Part shown: one piece after another, positions 27,059 to 35,356 of the stretch
How positions within the stretch are numbered: the stretch's first letter is position 1
Layout: each line of letters starts with the position of its first letter
Assembly (NCBI GenBank): GCA_025357755.1
Contig: JANXOP010000072.1
Location: 1 to 42,318 of the forward strand
Reading direction: 5' to 3'
DNA from: Kofleriaceae bacterium
GTDB taxonomy: Bacteria > Myxococcota_A > Polyangia > Haliangiales > Haliangiaceae
DNA length: 42,318 nucleotides
Notes under the pieces: generated by a model
Database searches by the model: none
Told to the model about the DNA's origin: nothing
What the model saw: the letters and a program-made list of their open reading frames with translations, nothing else
Made by a program: the position numbers and the translations under genes

Positions 27059-28588
27059 ATGTCCCGCACGGTTATCGCGGCTGTGGTTGCTGTCGTCGTC
27101 GCGGCGCTCACAGCGATCGCATTTTTCATCACGTCCACGAGCTTCGAAAGCAAGATCCGCAAGGACTCCGAAAACCAACTTCGGCGTGCGTATCAAGTTG
27201 TCGGAGCTCTCGCCCAACTCGAATCGATCGACGTCGCGAACAAGGCCGAGCGCCTTGCCGCGGACCCTCAGCTCGTCGCCGCGCTGAAGGCGGCCGTCAC
27301 CTCGACGTCCGATAAAGATCGGCTCGCGCGGATCGCGTTCGCAGCCTTCGCCGTGAAGGACAAGAGCGAGGTCAAGCCCGACATCCTCGCGCTGGTCGAC
27401 GAGCACGGCAACCTGCTCGCGATGAACGACGTGCCGAGCGTCGTGCCCAAGCAGTGGAAGAAGGACGGCGACCCGTCCGACGCGACGATCATTCCCGCAC
27501 TCAACCTGGTGCTCCACAATCGCGTGATCGTCAGCGACATCTGGGTCGACAACAACCGGATGATGAAGATCGGTGTCGCTCCGGTGGTCGATCCCGATTC
27601 GCAGGTCACCTCGACCAATCCTGACAGTGTGAAGATCTTCGGTGCGGTGGTCGTCGCGTACGCGCAGACCGCGAGCCAAGCGCAGCACGACCGCGAGCTG
27701 CTCGGCACCGAGATCGCCTACTACGACGGCTCGCGCGTCGTCGCGACCAGCTTCACGAAGAATGGCGCGGCGAACGGCGAAGAAGATACCGGCAAGGCCG
27801 CCGCGCTCACCGAGCTCGCGAAGTCGGGCAAGGTCTCGCCGCAGAGCGGTCAGGTCAAAGTGAATGTCGACGGCGTGAGCTACACGGCCGCGGCGGTCAC
27901 CATGCCGCGTTCGTCGTCGAACGAGGCGAAGATGCCGAAGGACTATCCGGCTGTCGCCGCGCAAGCGATGATGCTCTCTCCGATCGTCGATCCGTCGAAC
28001 ACCGCGGGCACGATCAAGCTGTTCATCATCTTGCTCGGCGCGGGTGCGCTGGGCATCTCGCTCGTCGGCCTCTATCTCTCGCACCGTCGTCTCATCGCGC
28101 AGGTCGATCAGGTCGAGCTCGGCGTCACCGACATCATCAACGGCAACGTCGATCGCACGTTCCGCCCGGTCGGCCTCGAGCTCGACGGGCTCGCGAACGC
28201 ACTCAACGTCATGCTCGCGCGCTTGCTCGGTCGGCCCGAGCCCGGTGACGAGGAGTACGATGACGATGGCAACCAGATCATCCCGGGCCGCGTCGAGTTC
28301 GAAGAGGGCGGCGAGGCGCCACCTGGTGACACGGCGCAACCCGATCCGCAGCTCGCGGCACTCGCGCAGGAGTCGGAGCCCGATTACTACAAGCGCGTCT
28401 TCACCGAGTACGTCGCGGCACGCAAGTCCGTCGGCTCGCCCGACGATGTCTCGTTCGAGAACTTCATCGCGAAGCTCAAGGTCAACGAGGGCAAGCTCAA
28501 GGCGCAGTACCAGTGCCGCGCCGTCCGGTTCCGGGTCGTGACCAAGGACAACAAGGTCACGCTCAAGCCGGTCCCGATCTTCGCATAG
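27059..28588 (+). CDS. Membrane protein with extracytoplasmic sensor domain and HAMP (MXAN_5187-like)
   Basis: A 509-residue protein with two membrane helices (about 5-24 and 319-340). Between them is a large Cache-like extracytoplasmic domain (ILALVDEHGNLLAMND; KIGVAPVVD; GAVVVAYAQT). After the second helix comes a HAMP-type segment (340-390), an acidic linker (GDEEYDDDGNQI) and a C-terminal domain of about 70 residues (DYYKRVFTEYVAARKS). There is no kinase, cyclase or methyl-accepting domain, so the signal must leave through the short C-terminal domain. I recall a myxobacterial family named for MXAN_5187 with this tail; that name is from memory and tentative. It has its own promoter and a good ribosome site. 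Confidence 0.8.
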   Translation: MSRTVIAAVVAVVVAALTAIAFFITSTSFESKIRKDSENQLRRAYQVVGALAQLESIDVANKAERLAADPQLVAALKAAVTSTSDKDRLARIAFAAFAVKDKSEVKPDILALVDEHGNLLAMNDVPSVVPKQWKKDGDPSDATIIPALNLVLHNRVIVSDIWVDNNRMMKIGVAPVVDPDSQVTSTNPDSVKIFGAVVVAYAQTASQAQHDRELLGTEIAYYDGSRVVATSFTKNGAANGEEDTGKAAALTELAKSGKVSPQSGQVKVNVDGVSYTAAAVTMPRSSSNEAKMPKDYPAVAAQAMMLSPIVDPSNTAGTIKLFIILLGAGALGISLVGLYLSHRRLIAQVDQVELGVTDIINGNVDRTFRPVGLELDGLANALNVMLARLLGRPEPGDEEYDDDGNQIIPGRVEFEEGGEAPPGDTAQPDPQLAALAQESEPDYYKRVFTEYVAARKSVGSPDDVSFENFIAKLKVNEGKLKAQYQCRAVRFRVVTKDNKVTLKPVPIFA

Positions 28589-28629
28589 CCGGCCTCGCTC
28601 GAGCGCCAGCCGAGGCAAATCGCCGCAAT

Positions 28630-28660
28630 CCGCAACGCCCCGAAACAATGGGCGCTGCGG
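28630..28660 (+). other. Imperfect 11-bp hairpin between genes
   Basis: CCGCAACGCCC (28630-28640) pairs with GGGCGCTGCGG (28650-28660) except for a two-base internal mismatch; the loop is 9 bases. No T run follows. It may be a weak terminator for the HAMP gene or mRNA structure. Confidence 0.4.
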
Positions 28661-28690
28661 AATCTCATCGTTTGCTCACGCGTTCGTTGC

Positions 28691-28696
28691 TAGCGT
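28691..28696 (+). promoter_or_regulatory. Candidate -10 box (TAGCGT)
   Basis: TAGCGT lies 8 bases before the ATG at 28705. No Shine-Dalgarno is present. It fits the recurrent leaderless pattern, though with the weakest -10 match. Confidence 0.3.
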
Positions 28697-28704
28697 GCCG
28701 CACC

Positions 28705-29769
28705 ATGCGCTGTCTCCTCCTCGGAATCGCCTTCGTTTCGGCGTGCGGATCTTCCGGTGGCAGCGCGAATGACGGTGGTTCGGACGACGGCAAGAGCGCC
28801 GATGCGCCGACGAGCACCGCCGATGCGAACGTTGCAGGTTCGAGTGCGGTCACGATCATCGTCGAGCCGGACGGCAATCAAGCTGCCCAGCTGGTCTCCG
28901 CGATCAACGCGGCGACCACGTCGATCGACGTCACGATGTACGAGATGTCGAACAACACGATCATCACCGCGCTCGCGAATCGGGCGAAGGCGCACGTGAG
29001 CGTGCGCGTGGTGCTCGATGGCTCGACCATGAACAAGTCGTTCAACACGCCCGCGAAGAACATGCTGACCTCGGCCGGCGCGACCGTCGTTTGGTCGAAC
29101 CCGACGTTCACGTACACCCACGAGAAGTGCATCATCATCGATGCGTCGCAGGCGTGGATCATGACCATGAATGCGACCGGCACCGCGCCGAGCGAGAATC
29201 GCGAGTACCTCGCGATCGACACCGGTGCCGCCGATATCGCCGAAGCCAAGGCCGTGTTCGAGGCCGACTTCGCACTCCACGCCATCTCGCCGTCCGGAGC
29301 GCTCGTCGTCGCGAACACGAATGCGCGCGCGGATCTGGTCGCCCTGATCAATGCCGCGACGACGACCGTCGATCTCGAAGGTGAAGAGCTCAGCGATCTC
29401 AACACCGGCGGCATCGTCGACTCGCTCGCGAGCGCCGCGCATCGCAGCGTCGCGGTCCGCGTGATCATCGGCAACTCGAGCCCGAACGCGACCGCGATCG
29501 CGCGCGTCAAGTCCGCGGGCGGCAAGGTCGTCGTCACCGGCCCGATGTCCGGCAGTGGCACGATGGCGAACCCGTACATCCACGCCAAGGCGATCGTGAT
29601 CGATTGCAGCGGCACGCAGTGCGCGAAGGGCTACGTCGGCTCGGAGAACTTTTCGGCCGGCTCGCTCGGCTACAACCGGGAGCTCGGCGTGATCTTTTCG
29701 ACCGCGGCGGAGCTCGCGAAGGTCGAGACCGCGATCAACACCGACTTCGCCAACGGCGTGGCTCAGTAA
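28705..29769 (+). CDS. Phospholipase D-fold lipoprotein
   Basis: A 354-residue lipoprotein (VSAC lipobox, Cys14) followed by a Ser/Gly/Asp-rich spacer to about residue 50. Two PLD half-domains follow, each with an HXKX4D motif: H139-K141-D146 and H293-K295-D300. The downstream polar motifs are also present (TMNATG; GSENFSAGSLGYNRELGV). Both halves are intact, so a phosphodiesterase acting on phospholipid or nucleic acid in the envelope or outside is likely. The gene stands alone and converges on a GAF-domain gene. Confidence 0.88.
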   Translation: MRCLLLGIAFVSACGSSGGSANDGGSDDGKSADAPTSTADANVAGSSAVTIIVEPDGNQAAQLVSAINAATTSIDVTMYEMSNNTIITALANRAKAHVSVRVVLDGSTMNKSFNTPAKNMLTSAGATVVWSNPTFTYTHEKCIIIDASQAWIMTMNATGTAPSENREYLAIDTGAADIAEAKAVFEADFALHAISPSGALVVANTNARADLVALINAATTTVDLEGEELSDLNTGGIVDSLASAAHRSVAVRVIIGNSSPNATAIARVKSAGGKVVVTGPMSGSGTMANPYIHAKAIVIDCSGTQCAKGYVGSENFSAGSLGYNRELGVIFSTAAELAKVETAINTDFANGVAQ

Positions 29770-29786
29770 GCGCTGGCCTTCAGCGC
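29770..29786. terminator. Possible bidirectional hairpin between convergent stops
   Basis: GCGCTG-gcctt-CAGCGC sits between the stops of the PLD and GAF genes. The stem is perfect, but neither strand has a T tract, so termination is only possible. Confidence 0.35.
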
Positions 29787-29790
29787 GCGC

Positions 29791-30333
29791 CTAGTTCGGG
29801 CGCGTGAGCGGCTGCATCGCCATCGTCGTGTGACGCAGCAAGCGGCGCATCCGGCGCAGCTCGAGGTACGCGCCGATGCTCTCCGCGAGCACGAGCATCG
29901 AGCGCTGCTGGGCTTCGTCGAGTGTACGCGGGACCTGGTCGATCACGCAGAGGGTCCCGAGCACGTAGCCTTCGGGCGTGACGATCGGCGCGGCTGCGTA
30001 GAACCGCAGGGCGTCGTCGCCGAGGTTGAACGGGTTGGCCAGAAAGCGGTCGTCCTGTTGTGTATCGCTGACCATGTACAAGCTCGTGCTCGTGATCGCG
30101 TGGGCAGAGAACGCTAGCTCGCGCGACACATCGGCCGGCCGCGGTCCGTTCACGGCCTTCACGAACTGATGATCGCGATCGATCATCGTGATCATCGACG
30201 TCGGTGCGTGACAGACCTCGGCGGCGAGCTTGACGATGTCGTCGAGCTTGGCGTCCGGGTCGGCATCGAGGATGTCGTAGTCCTCGAGCGCGATCTGGCG
30301 TTCGAGCTCGCCCAGAGAAATCGGTGCGGCCAT
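29791..30333 (-). CDS. GAF-domain protein
   Basis: A 180-residue soluble protein that is nearly all one GAF domain (about 20-160). Typical phrases are VCHAPTSMITMIDRDHQFVKA, SAHAITS, MVSDTQQDDRF, RFYAAAPIVTPEGYVLGTLCVID. This is the GAF subgroup found at the N-terminus of histidine kinases and diguanylate cyclases, but here no output domain follows. It could bind a small ligand and act on a partner. The ATG at 30333 is chosen; no strong ribosome site is visible. It is divergent from the NamZ gene across about 100 bases. Confidence 0.83.
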   Translation of the reverse strand: MAAPISLGELERQIALEDYDILDADPDAKLDDIVKLAAEVCHAPTSMITMIDRDHQFVKAVNGPRPADVSRELAFSAHAITSTSLYMVSDTQQDDRFLANPFNLGDDALRFYAAAPIVTPEGYVLGTLCVIDQVPRTLDEAQQRSMLVLAESIGAYLELRRMRRLLRHTTMAMQPLTRPN

Positions 30334-30423
30334 GGCGTACGGATCGACCAGCCTCGCCGAAATGTAAGGGAGCCACGCGTGAGACCGGCTGCGGACCGCG
30401 GTGTAGGGAATTCTCGAATAGGG

Positions 30424-30429
30424 TAGGTT
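30424..30429 (+). promoter_or_regulatory. Candidate -10 box (TAGGTT)
   Basis: It lies 6 bases before the ATG at 30436. An overlapping TAGGGT (30419-30424) is an alternative. There is no Shine-Dalgarno. Confidence 0.35.
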
Positions 30430-30435
30430 CGGGCA

Positions 30436-31608
30436 ATGGCCGTGCAGACCGGGCTCGCGCGTTTGGCGAGCGATGGACTTCCCGCCCTCGCTGGAAAACG
30501 CGTGGGGCTCATCTGCAACCCGACCTCGGTCGACGCCGAGCTTCGACACATGATCGAGCTGCTCCGGCCGACGATGAACGTGACCGCCCTGTTCGGGCCC
30601 GAGCACGGCGTGCGCGGCGATGCCCAGGACATGATCACGATCGACGACGCGCGCGATCGGCTGACCGGCCTGCCGGAGTTCAGCTTGTACGGTCACACCG
30701 AGGCCTCGCTCGCGCCGACCGCCGCGATGCTCGACCACGTCGACGTCGTGATCTACGACGTCCAGGATATCGGCAGCCGCTACTACACGTTCGTGTGGAC
30801 GATGGTGCTCGCGATGCGCGCGTGCGCGAAGGCGGGCAAACAGTTCGTGGTGCTCGATCGGCCCAATCCGATCGGCGGCATCCACGTCGAAGGCCCCGCG
30901 ATCGAGCCCGGCTTCGAATCGTTCGTGGGCCTCGTGTCGTGCCCGAATCGCCACGGCCTCACCGCTGGTGAGATCGCGCGCTGGCGACACAGCGTCGAGA
31001 AGCTGGATCTCGAGCTCGCGGTGATCGGCATGCGCGGCTGGCAGCGCGACATGTGGTTCGAGCACACCGGCCTACCGTGGGTGCTGCCGTCGCCGAACAT
31101 GCCGACCGTCGATACTGCACTCGTGTATCCGGGCATGTGCCTCGTCGAAGGCACCGAGCTGTCGGAGGCGCGCGGCTGCACGCGGCCGTTCGAGCTCGCG
31201 GGCGCACCGCACCTCGACGGCAACGCCCTCGCAGCCGCGCTGACCGCGATGGATCTGCCGGGAGTCCGGTTTCGCCCGGCGGTCTTCACGCCGGGCTTTC
31301 AGAAGCACGCGAAGACCGCCTGTGGCGGCGTGCAGATCCACGTCACGAACGCGGAGCAGTTTCGCTCGTACCGCACCGGTGTCGCGTTCCTCAAGGCAGC
31401 ACACGATCTCGATCCCGAGAAGTTCGCGTGGCGGACCAAGGCGTACGAGTTCGTCGACCAGCTTCCCGCGATCGATCTGCTCGCCGGGTCCGCCGCGCTG
31501 CGGACGGGCATCGAAGCGGGCGCGTCGCTCGACGACCTGACGCAGCGCTGGCCGCGCGACGAAGGCGCGTTCGCCGAAGAAGTCGCCGAGTACCGGTTGT
31601 ACGCATGA
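30436..31608 (+). CDS. namZ: DUF1343 exo-beta-N-acetylmuramidase (NamZ family)
   Basis: The family removes terminal N-acetylmuramic acid from peptidoglycan fragments (GH171; characterised member YbbC/NamZ). The 390-residue protein has the conserved N-terminal Rossmann-like start GKRVGLICNPTSVD, the FGPEHGVRG segment (54-61) thought to be near the active site, YDVQDIGSRYYTFVWT, the DRPNPIGG motif and PSPNMPTVDTALVYPGMCL. There is no signal peptide, so unlike secreted NamZ enzymes it should act in the cytoplasm, consistent with cell-wall recycling. Its stop overlaps nadD (ATGA). A TAGGTT box ends 6 bases before the ATG. Confidence 0.9.
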   Translation: MAVQTGLARLASDGLPALAGKRVGLICNPTSVDAELRHMIELLRPTMNVTALFGPEHGVRGDAQDMITIDDARDRLTGLPEFSLYGHTEASLAPTAAMLDHVDVVIYDVQDIGSRYYTFVWTMVLAMRACAKAGKQFVVLDRPNPIGGIHVEGPAIEPGFESFVGLVSCPNRHGLTAGEIARWRHSVEKLDLELAVIGMRGWQRDMWFEHTGLPWVLPSPNMPTVDTALVYPGMCLVEGTELSEARGCTRPFELAGAPHLDGNALAAALTAMDLPGVRFRPAVFTPGFQKHAKTACGGVQIHVTNAEQFRSYRTGVAFLKAAHDLDPEKFAWRTKAYEFVDQLPAIDLLAGSAALRTGIEAGASLDDLTQRWPRDEGAFAEEVAEYRLYA

Positions 31609-32186
31609 GGGTCGCGCTGTTCGGCGGCTCGTTCAATCCGCCGCACGTCGCGCATCAGCTGGTCGCGCTCTACGTGCTCGAGACCTGTGAGATCGACGAG
31701 CTGTGGTTCGTGCCGACCTACGTCCATCCATTCCACAAGGAGCTCGCGCCGTACGCCGATCGCATCGCGATGTGCAAGCTCGCGGTTGGCGCGCTCGGTG
31801 CGCGCGCGAAGGTCAGCCGCGCCGAAGAGGCGCTCGCCGGTAAGCCGGGGTTTGTCTCGAGCCGCACGCTCGAGCTGGTCGAGCTGCTGCGCGAGCACCA
31901 TCCGGAACATCAGTTCCGTCTCGTGATCGGTGGCGACATCGTCGCCGAGACCCACAAGTGGTATCGCTGGGATGACCTCGCCGCGCTCGCGCCTCCGATC
32001 GTGGTCGGGCGTTCGGGCTTCGCGTTACCTCCGGGATCGACCGAGCTCGACGAGACCGGGGTCGTGATGCCCGAGATTTCGGCGACCCGAGCCCGCGAGC
32101 TGGTCGCGACTGGCGACCCGCACGCGGCGTCCCTTTTGCCGCGCGACGTACTGCGGTATATCGCCGCTCGAGGCCTGTATAAATGA
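31605..32186 (+). CDS. nadD: Nicotinate-nucleotide adenylyltransferase-like protein (NadD)
   Basis: Predicted to adenylate nicotinate mononucleotide in NAD synthesis. The 193-residue length is normal. It has the nucleotidyltransferase motif GGSFNPPHVAH (7-17), a middle segment FRLVIGGDIVAETHKWYRWDDL typical of NadD, and the C-terminal ISATRAREL motif that contacts ATP phosphates. Another nucleotidyltransferase such as CoaD is less likely because of the GGDIV..WYRWDDL region. It overlaps the muramidase stop and the next start by four bases each, so the three are cotranslated. Confidence 0.85.
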   Translation: MRVALFGGSFNPPHVAHQLVALYVLETCEIDELWFVPTYVHPFHKELAPYADRIAMCKLAVGALGARAKVSRAEEALAGKPGFVSSRTLELVELLREHHPEHQFRLVIGGDIVAETHKWYRWDDLAALAPPIVVGRSGFALPPGSTELDETGVVMPEISATRARELVATGDPHAASLLPRDVLRYIAARGLYK

Positions 32187-33073
32187 CCGCGCGCAATCCC
32201 ACCACGTTCGTGATCGGCGCCGGCCCCGTCGCCACCGCGCTCGCAGGCGCGCTGCGTCTCGGCGGGGTCCCGGTGCTCGGCCTGTGGGCTCGCAAGCCAC
32301 CGAGCGCCCGTGCTGCCGGTTCGGCCGCGGGTGTCGCCGCGTTCTCGTCGGCACCGCCCGATGTCTTGCTCGAAGCCGAGGTCGTCGTGCTCGCGGTGCG
32401 CGATGGAGTGATCGGCGAGGTCGCCGAGATGCTCGTCGGCACCGGCCTCGTCAACACGCGTCACGTGCTGCTCCACTGCGCGGGCGCGGCCTCCGCCGAG
32501 GAGCTGCTCGCGAAGGTTCGCGACAAGGTCGGCGGCGTCGGCACGATGCATCCGCTGTCGGCGATCGCCGATGGCAAGGCCGCGATGCGCACGCTCAAGG
32601 GCACGGTGTTCGGCGTCGAGGGCGACGAGAAGGGCCGGTCGTACGCCGGCAAACTCGTCGCCGCGATCGGGGGCATCCAGCTCGCGCTCGATTCGACCCA
32701 GATGGCCGCTTATCACACCGCGGCCGCACTCGCGTCGAACTATGTCGTCGCGGCGATCGATGCGGCGGCCGAGGTCCTCTCGTCGGCCGGTGTGAATTCG
32801 ACCGATGCGGTGCGCGCACTGATCCCGCTCGCGGAGGGCGCGTTGCGCAACATCTCGGCGCGCGGCACGACCGGAGGCCTGACCGGCCCGATTCGACGTG
32901 GCGATGTCGCTACCATTCAACGTCACCTCGATGCACTCGGCGCCAAGCGCGGCCTTGCCGAGATCTATCGCGCCCTTGCACGTCGTGCGGTCGAGATCGC
33001 GGGTCGGATCGATGGCCCGGATGCGCCAGACCGAGCCGGCCTCGACGCGATTCGGGCTCTACTCGAAACCTGA
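32183..33073 (+). CDS. Rossmann-fold NADP oxidoreductase with DUF2520 domain
   Basis: A 296-residue protein with an N-terminal dinucleotide fold (FVIGAGPVATALAGALRLGG, 9-28) related to F420-dependent NADP reductase and ProC, then a C-terminal helical DUF2520-type domain. GGVGTMHPLSAIAD near residue 120 is typical of the family, where the HP pair is conserved. Some relatives act as ketopantoate reductases; I recall PanG in this context but cannot confirm it here. It is translationally coupled to nadD (ATGA), which suggests a role in cofactor metabolism. The predicted reaction is inference. Confidence 0.8.
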   Translation: MTARNPTTFVIGAGPVATALAGALRLGGVPVLGLWARKPPSARAAGSAAGVAAFSSAPPDVLLEAEVVVLAVRDGVIGEVAEMLVGTGLVNTRHVLLHCAGAASAEELLAKVRDKVGGVGTMHPLSAIADGKAAMRTLKGTVFGVEGDEKGRSYAGKLVAAIGGIQLALDSTQMAAYHTAAALASNYVVAAIDAAAEVLSSAGVNSTDAVRALIPLAEGALRNISARGTTGGLTGPIRRGDVATIQRHLDALGAKRGLAEIYRALARRAVEIAGRIDGPDAPDRAGLDAIRALLET

Positions 33074-33078
33074 TCGTG

Positions 33079-33084
33079 TATCCT
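33079..33084 (+). promoter_or_regulatory. Candidate -10 box (TATCCT)
   Basis: TATCCT lies 8 bases before the ATG at 33093, beginning just after the stop of the DUF2520 gene. No ribosome site is present. Confidence 0.4.
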
Positions 33085-33092
33085 CGCCCGGC

Positions 33093-33632
33093 ATGCGCGC
33101 CCTCGTTGTCGGAACGCTCCTCGCACTTGCTCTCGTCGTAACCGCGCGGCCCGCCGCAGCGGACGATCCTGGTCATGCCTTCAACGGCAAGATCATGACG
33201 TCGACGAAGCGCTACCCGCAAACGGCGAAGAGCCCTTCGGCGTACACCGCGCTGATCCGGAAGCAGTCGGGCAGCAACTTCTACGAAGACAAGACCGACC
33301 ACACGTGGACCATCTACTTCGCCGCGTTCCTCAAGACGCCGCTCAACGACGTCGAGTACGTGATCAAGTTCTACGAGCTCGGCAAGGGTGGCAATCAGCT
33401 GCTCGCGACGAGCGAGAACTTCAACGACGAGCGCGGCCAGAAGACGATCGTCTCGAAGATCACCCTCGATAAGAAGCAGATGGGGGTGAACAAGAACATC
33501 CAGATGACGATCGAGAACAAGGGCAAGGTGTACGCCTCGACCACGTTCAAGATCCTCGGCGAAGGCGAGCGCTTCAGCGGCAAGGTCAACTTCTCCGACG
33601 ACGACGCGCAGGGAAAAGAAAAAGAAGAGTAG
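33093..33632 (+). CDS. Small exported protein, unknown function
   Basis: A 179-residue protein with a signal peptide (cleavage after AAA, about residue 23). The mature part looks like a single beta-sandwich: WTIYFAAFLKTPLNDVEYVI, TIVSKITLDKK and NIQMTIENKGKVYASTTFKI alternate in strand fashion. It ends in an acidic Lys/Glu tail (DDDAQGKEKEE). No family is recognised; similar short proteins occur in myxobacteria. It converges on the kinase gene with 10 bases between stops. Confidence 0.75.
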   Translation: MRALVVGTLLALALVVTARPAAADDPGHAFNGKIMTSTKRYPQTAKSPSAYTALIRKQSGSNFYEDKTDHTWTIYFAAFLKTPLNDVEYVIKFYELGKGGNQLLATSENFNDERGQKTIVSKITLDKKQMGVNKNIQMTIENKGKVYASTTFKILGEGERFSGKVNFSDDDAQGKEKEE

Positions 33633-33642
33633 CTCCCGGTAC

Positions 33643-35316
33643 TCAACGCACGTCGAGTCGAATCTCGAACGCGGACGCGACCGAGGGTGGAAACACTCTC
33701 ATCACGTACTGCCCCGGATGCGGGAACGTGTACTTGAACGCGTATCCTGGGCCACTGCGCCGCGGATGCGCGACCAGCCCCGTCGGACCGTTCGCATCGG
33801 CGACCGTGACCACGAGCTCCGCGGTCTTGATCGGCTGACCGAGCTTGTTCTTGATCTCGATCGTTGGCCGGATCATCTGGTGGGCCACGATCGGATCGGG
33901 GACCGTCACGTGGATGACGACATCGCCATCGTCGTCGTTGATCTGGCGCTCGCGCGGCTCGCCGCTGCCCGCGGCCGTTTCATCGGTCGTGTCGTCCGTC
34001 TCGACCCCCGCGGCTACAACGCCGGGCGGGCCGTGCGCGTGACCGAAAACCAGGAAGCCGACGCTCGCGAGCGCGACCCCGGCGGTCAGGCCAAGCGCGA
34101 ACCGCAGCGCGAGCCGGCCGCGCACCGGTGACATCGGCGTGCCCGCGAGCGCGGCGAGATAGTCGTCGGGCAAGTCGGGCCGCGTCTGCGAGGTGGGGCG
34201 ACGCAACACCCGCGCGAGCATCTTCTTCGCCGTGCGATCTGTCGATGCATCCGCGCTCGAGGTCGCGAGCTCGGCGAGCGCGACATCGGCGAGGGTCACG
34301 ACTTCATCCGCGGTCTGTGGCCGATCGTCGGGCTTCTTCGCGAGCAAGTGTGCGACCAGGCCGTCGATGACCTCGGGCAGGTCTTTGGTCCGGGTGCTCG
34401 GCGCCGGCGGTTGCTTGCCGAGGTGCGCGAGCAACACCTCGAAGGCCGAGCCTTCGAACGGCGGCGCACCGGTGACCAGCTCGAATAACAAGCAGCCAAG
34501 CGCGTAGAGATCCGCGCGCGCATCGACGGCTTCGCCGTGCGCTTGTTCCGGCGACATGTAGTGCGGCGTGCCGATCAAGCCGTGGGCGGTCAGCCGCGAT
34601 GCATCGGCGGTGCCGGGCTTGCTCGCCGCGATCCCGAAATCGACGATCGTCAGCTGATCGTCGCCGTTGCGATCGCGCCGCCACATGATGTTCGACGGCT
34701 TGAGATCGCGATGCACGACGCCGGCGGCATGGGTCTCCGAGAGCGCGCTCGCGATCGCGCGCATGATCCGCACCGCACGGGCAGGGGGCACGGGCCCATC
34801 CTCGAAGATCCGATCGAGCGGCTGTCCCTCGACGAACTGCATGACGAGGTAGGGCCGGCCATCGGTGAGCTCGCCGACCGCGTGGATCGCGACGACGCCC
34901 GGATGCTGGATCTTCGCGGCCGAGCGCGCTTCGCGTGCGAACCGCTTGGCCATCACCGGATCGGCCGCGATCTGATGGGTCGGCACTTTGATCGCGACCG
35001 CGCGATCGAGCCCGAGCTGGCGACCTCGATACACGTAGCCGAACGCACCCCCACCGAGCTCGCCTTCGACGACGAACTGATGATCGATCGTCAAGCCGAC
35101 GAGGTTGCCCGCGGCGGGCTCGCCGTGCTCGGGCGGCTGCACTTCGAGCGCGCCGGTCGCCGCGTTCGGATCGACACCGGGCGAGGCGACCATCCCCCGC
35201 ACGGCGGTCTTGATGTGGCTCTCGGCGAGGTGTTGCTCGATAAACGAAGTTCCGCAGTCGGGACAGAAGGTCCCCGATTCGTCGGTCTTCGTATCGCAGC
35301 GAGGGCACGCCCGCAT
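33643..35316 (-). CDS. Transmembrane Ser/Thr protein kinase with N-terminal zinc ribbon (second copy)
   Basis: A 557-residue Hanks-type kinase. Zinc ribbon C4, C7, C18, C21; kinase domain about 78-345 with LGGGAFGYVYRG (87-98), Lys110, HRDLKPSN (202-209, Asp204), DFGIA (226-230) and MSPEQ. There is one membrane helix (about 402-424), then an acidic linker (DDTTDETAAGSGEP) and a C-terminal Ig-like beta domain (466-557). All catalytic residues are present. It shares the ribbon-kinase-helix plan of the kinase at 25324 but the sensor domain differs. TACCTT lies 7 bases before the ATG; no ribosome site. Confidence 0.93.
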   Translation of the reverse strand: MRACPRCDTKTDESGTFCPDCGTSFIEQHLAESHIKTAVRGMVASPGVDPNAATGALEVQPPEHGEPAAGNLVGLTIDHQFVVEGELGGGAFGYVYRGRQLGLDRAVAIKVPTHQIAADPVMAKRFAREARSAAKIQHPGVVAIHAVGELTDGRPYLVMQFVEGQPLDRIFEDGPVPPARAVRIMRAIASALSETHAAGVVHRDLKPSNIMWRRDRNGDDQLTIVDFGIAASKPGTADASRLTAHGLIGTPHYMSPEQAHGEAVDARADLYALGCLLFELVTGAPPFEGSAFEVLLAHLGKQPPAPSTRTKDLPEVIDGLVAHLLAKKPDDRPQTADEVVTLADVALAELATSSADASTDRTAKKMLARVLRRPTSQTRPDLPDDYLAALAGTPMSPVRGRLALRFALGLTAGVALASVGFLVFGHAHGPPGVVAAGVETDDTTDETAAGSGEPRERQINDDDGDVVIHVTVPDPIVAHQMIRPTIEIKNKLGQPIKTAELVVTVADANGPTGLVAHPRRSGPGYAFKYTFPHPGQYVMRVFPPSVASAFEIRLDVR

Positions 35317-35323
35317 TTCGTTG

Positions 35324-35329
35324 AAGGTA
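35324..35329 (-). promoter_or_regulatory. Candidate -10 box (TACCTT) for a leaderless kinase mRNA
   Basis: Minus strand: TACCTT, 7 bases, ATG at 35316. There is no -35 consensus at 16-18 bases. It lies between the tetR stop (35357) and the kinase start. Confidence 0.45.
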
Positions 35330-35356
35330 GCACCCCCGACGATGTGCGGACGTTAA

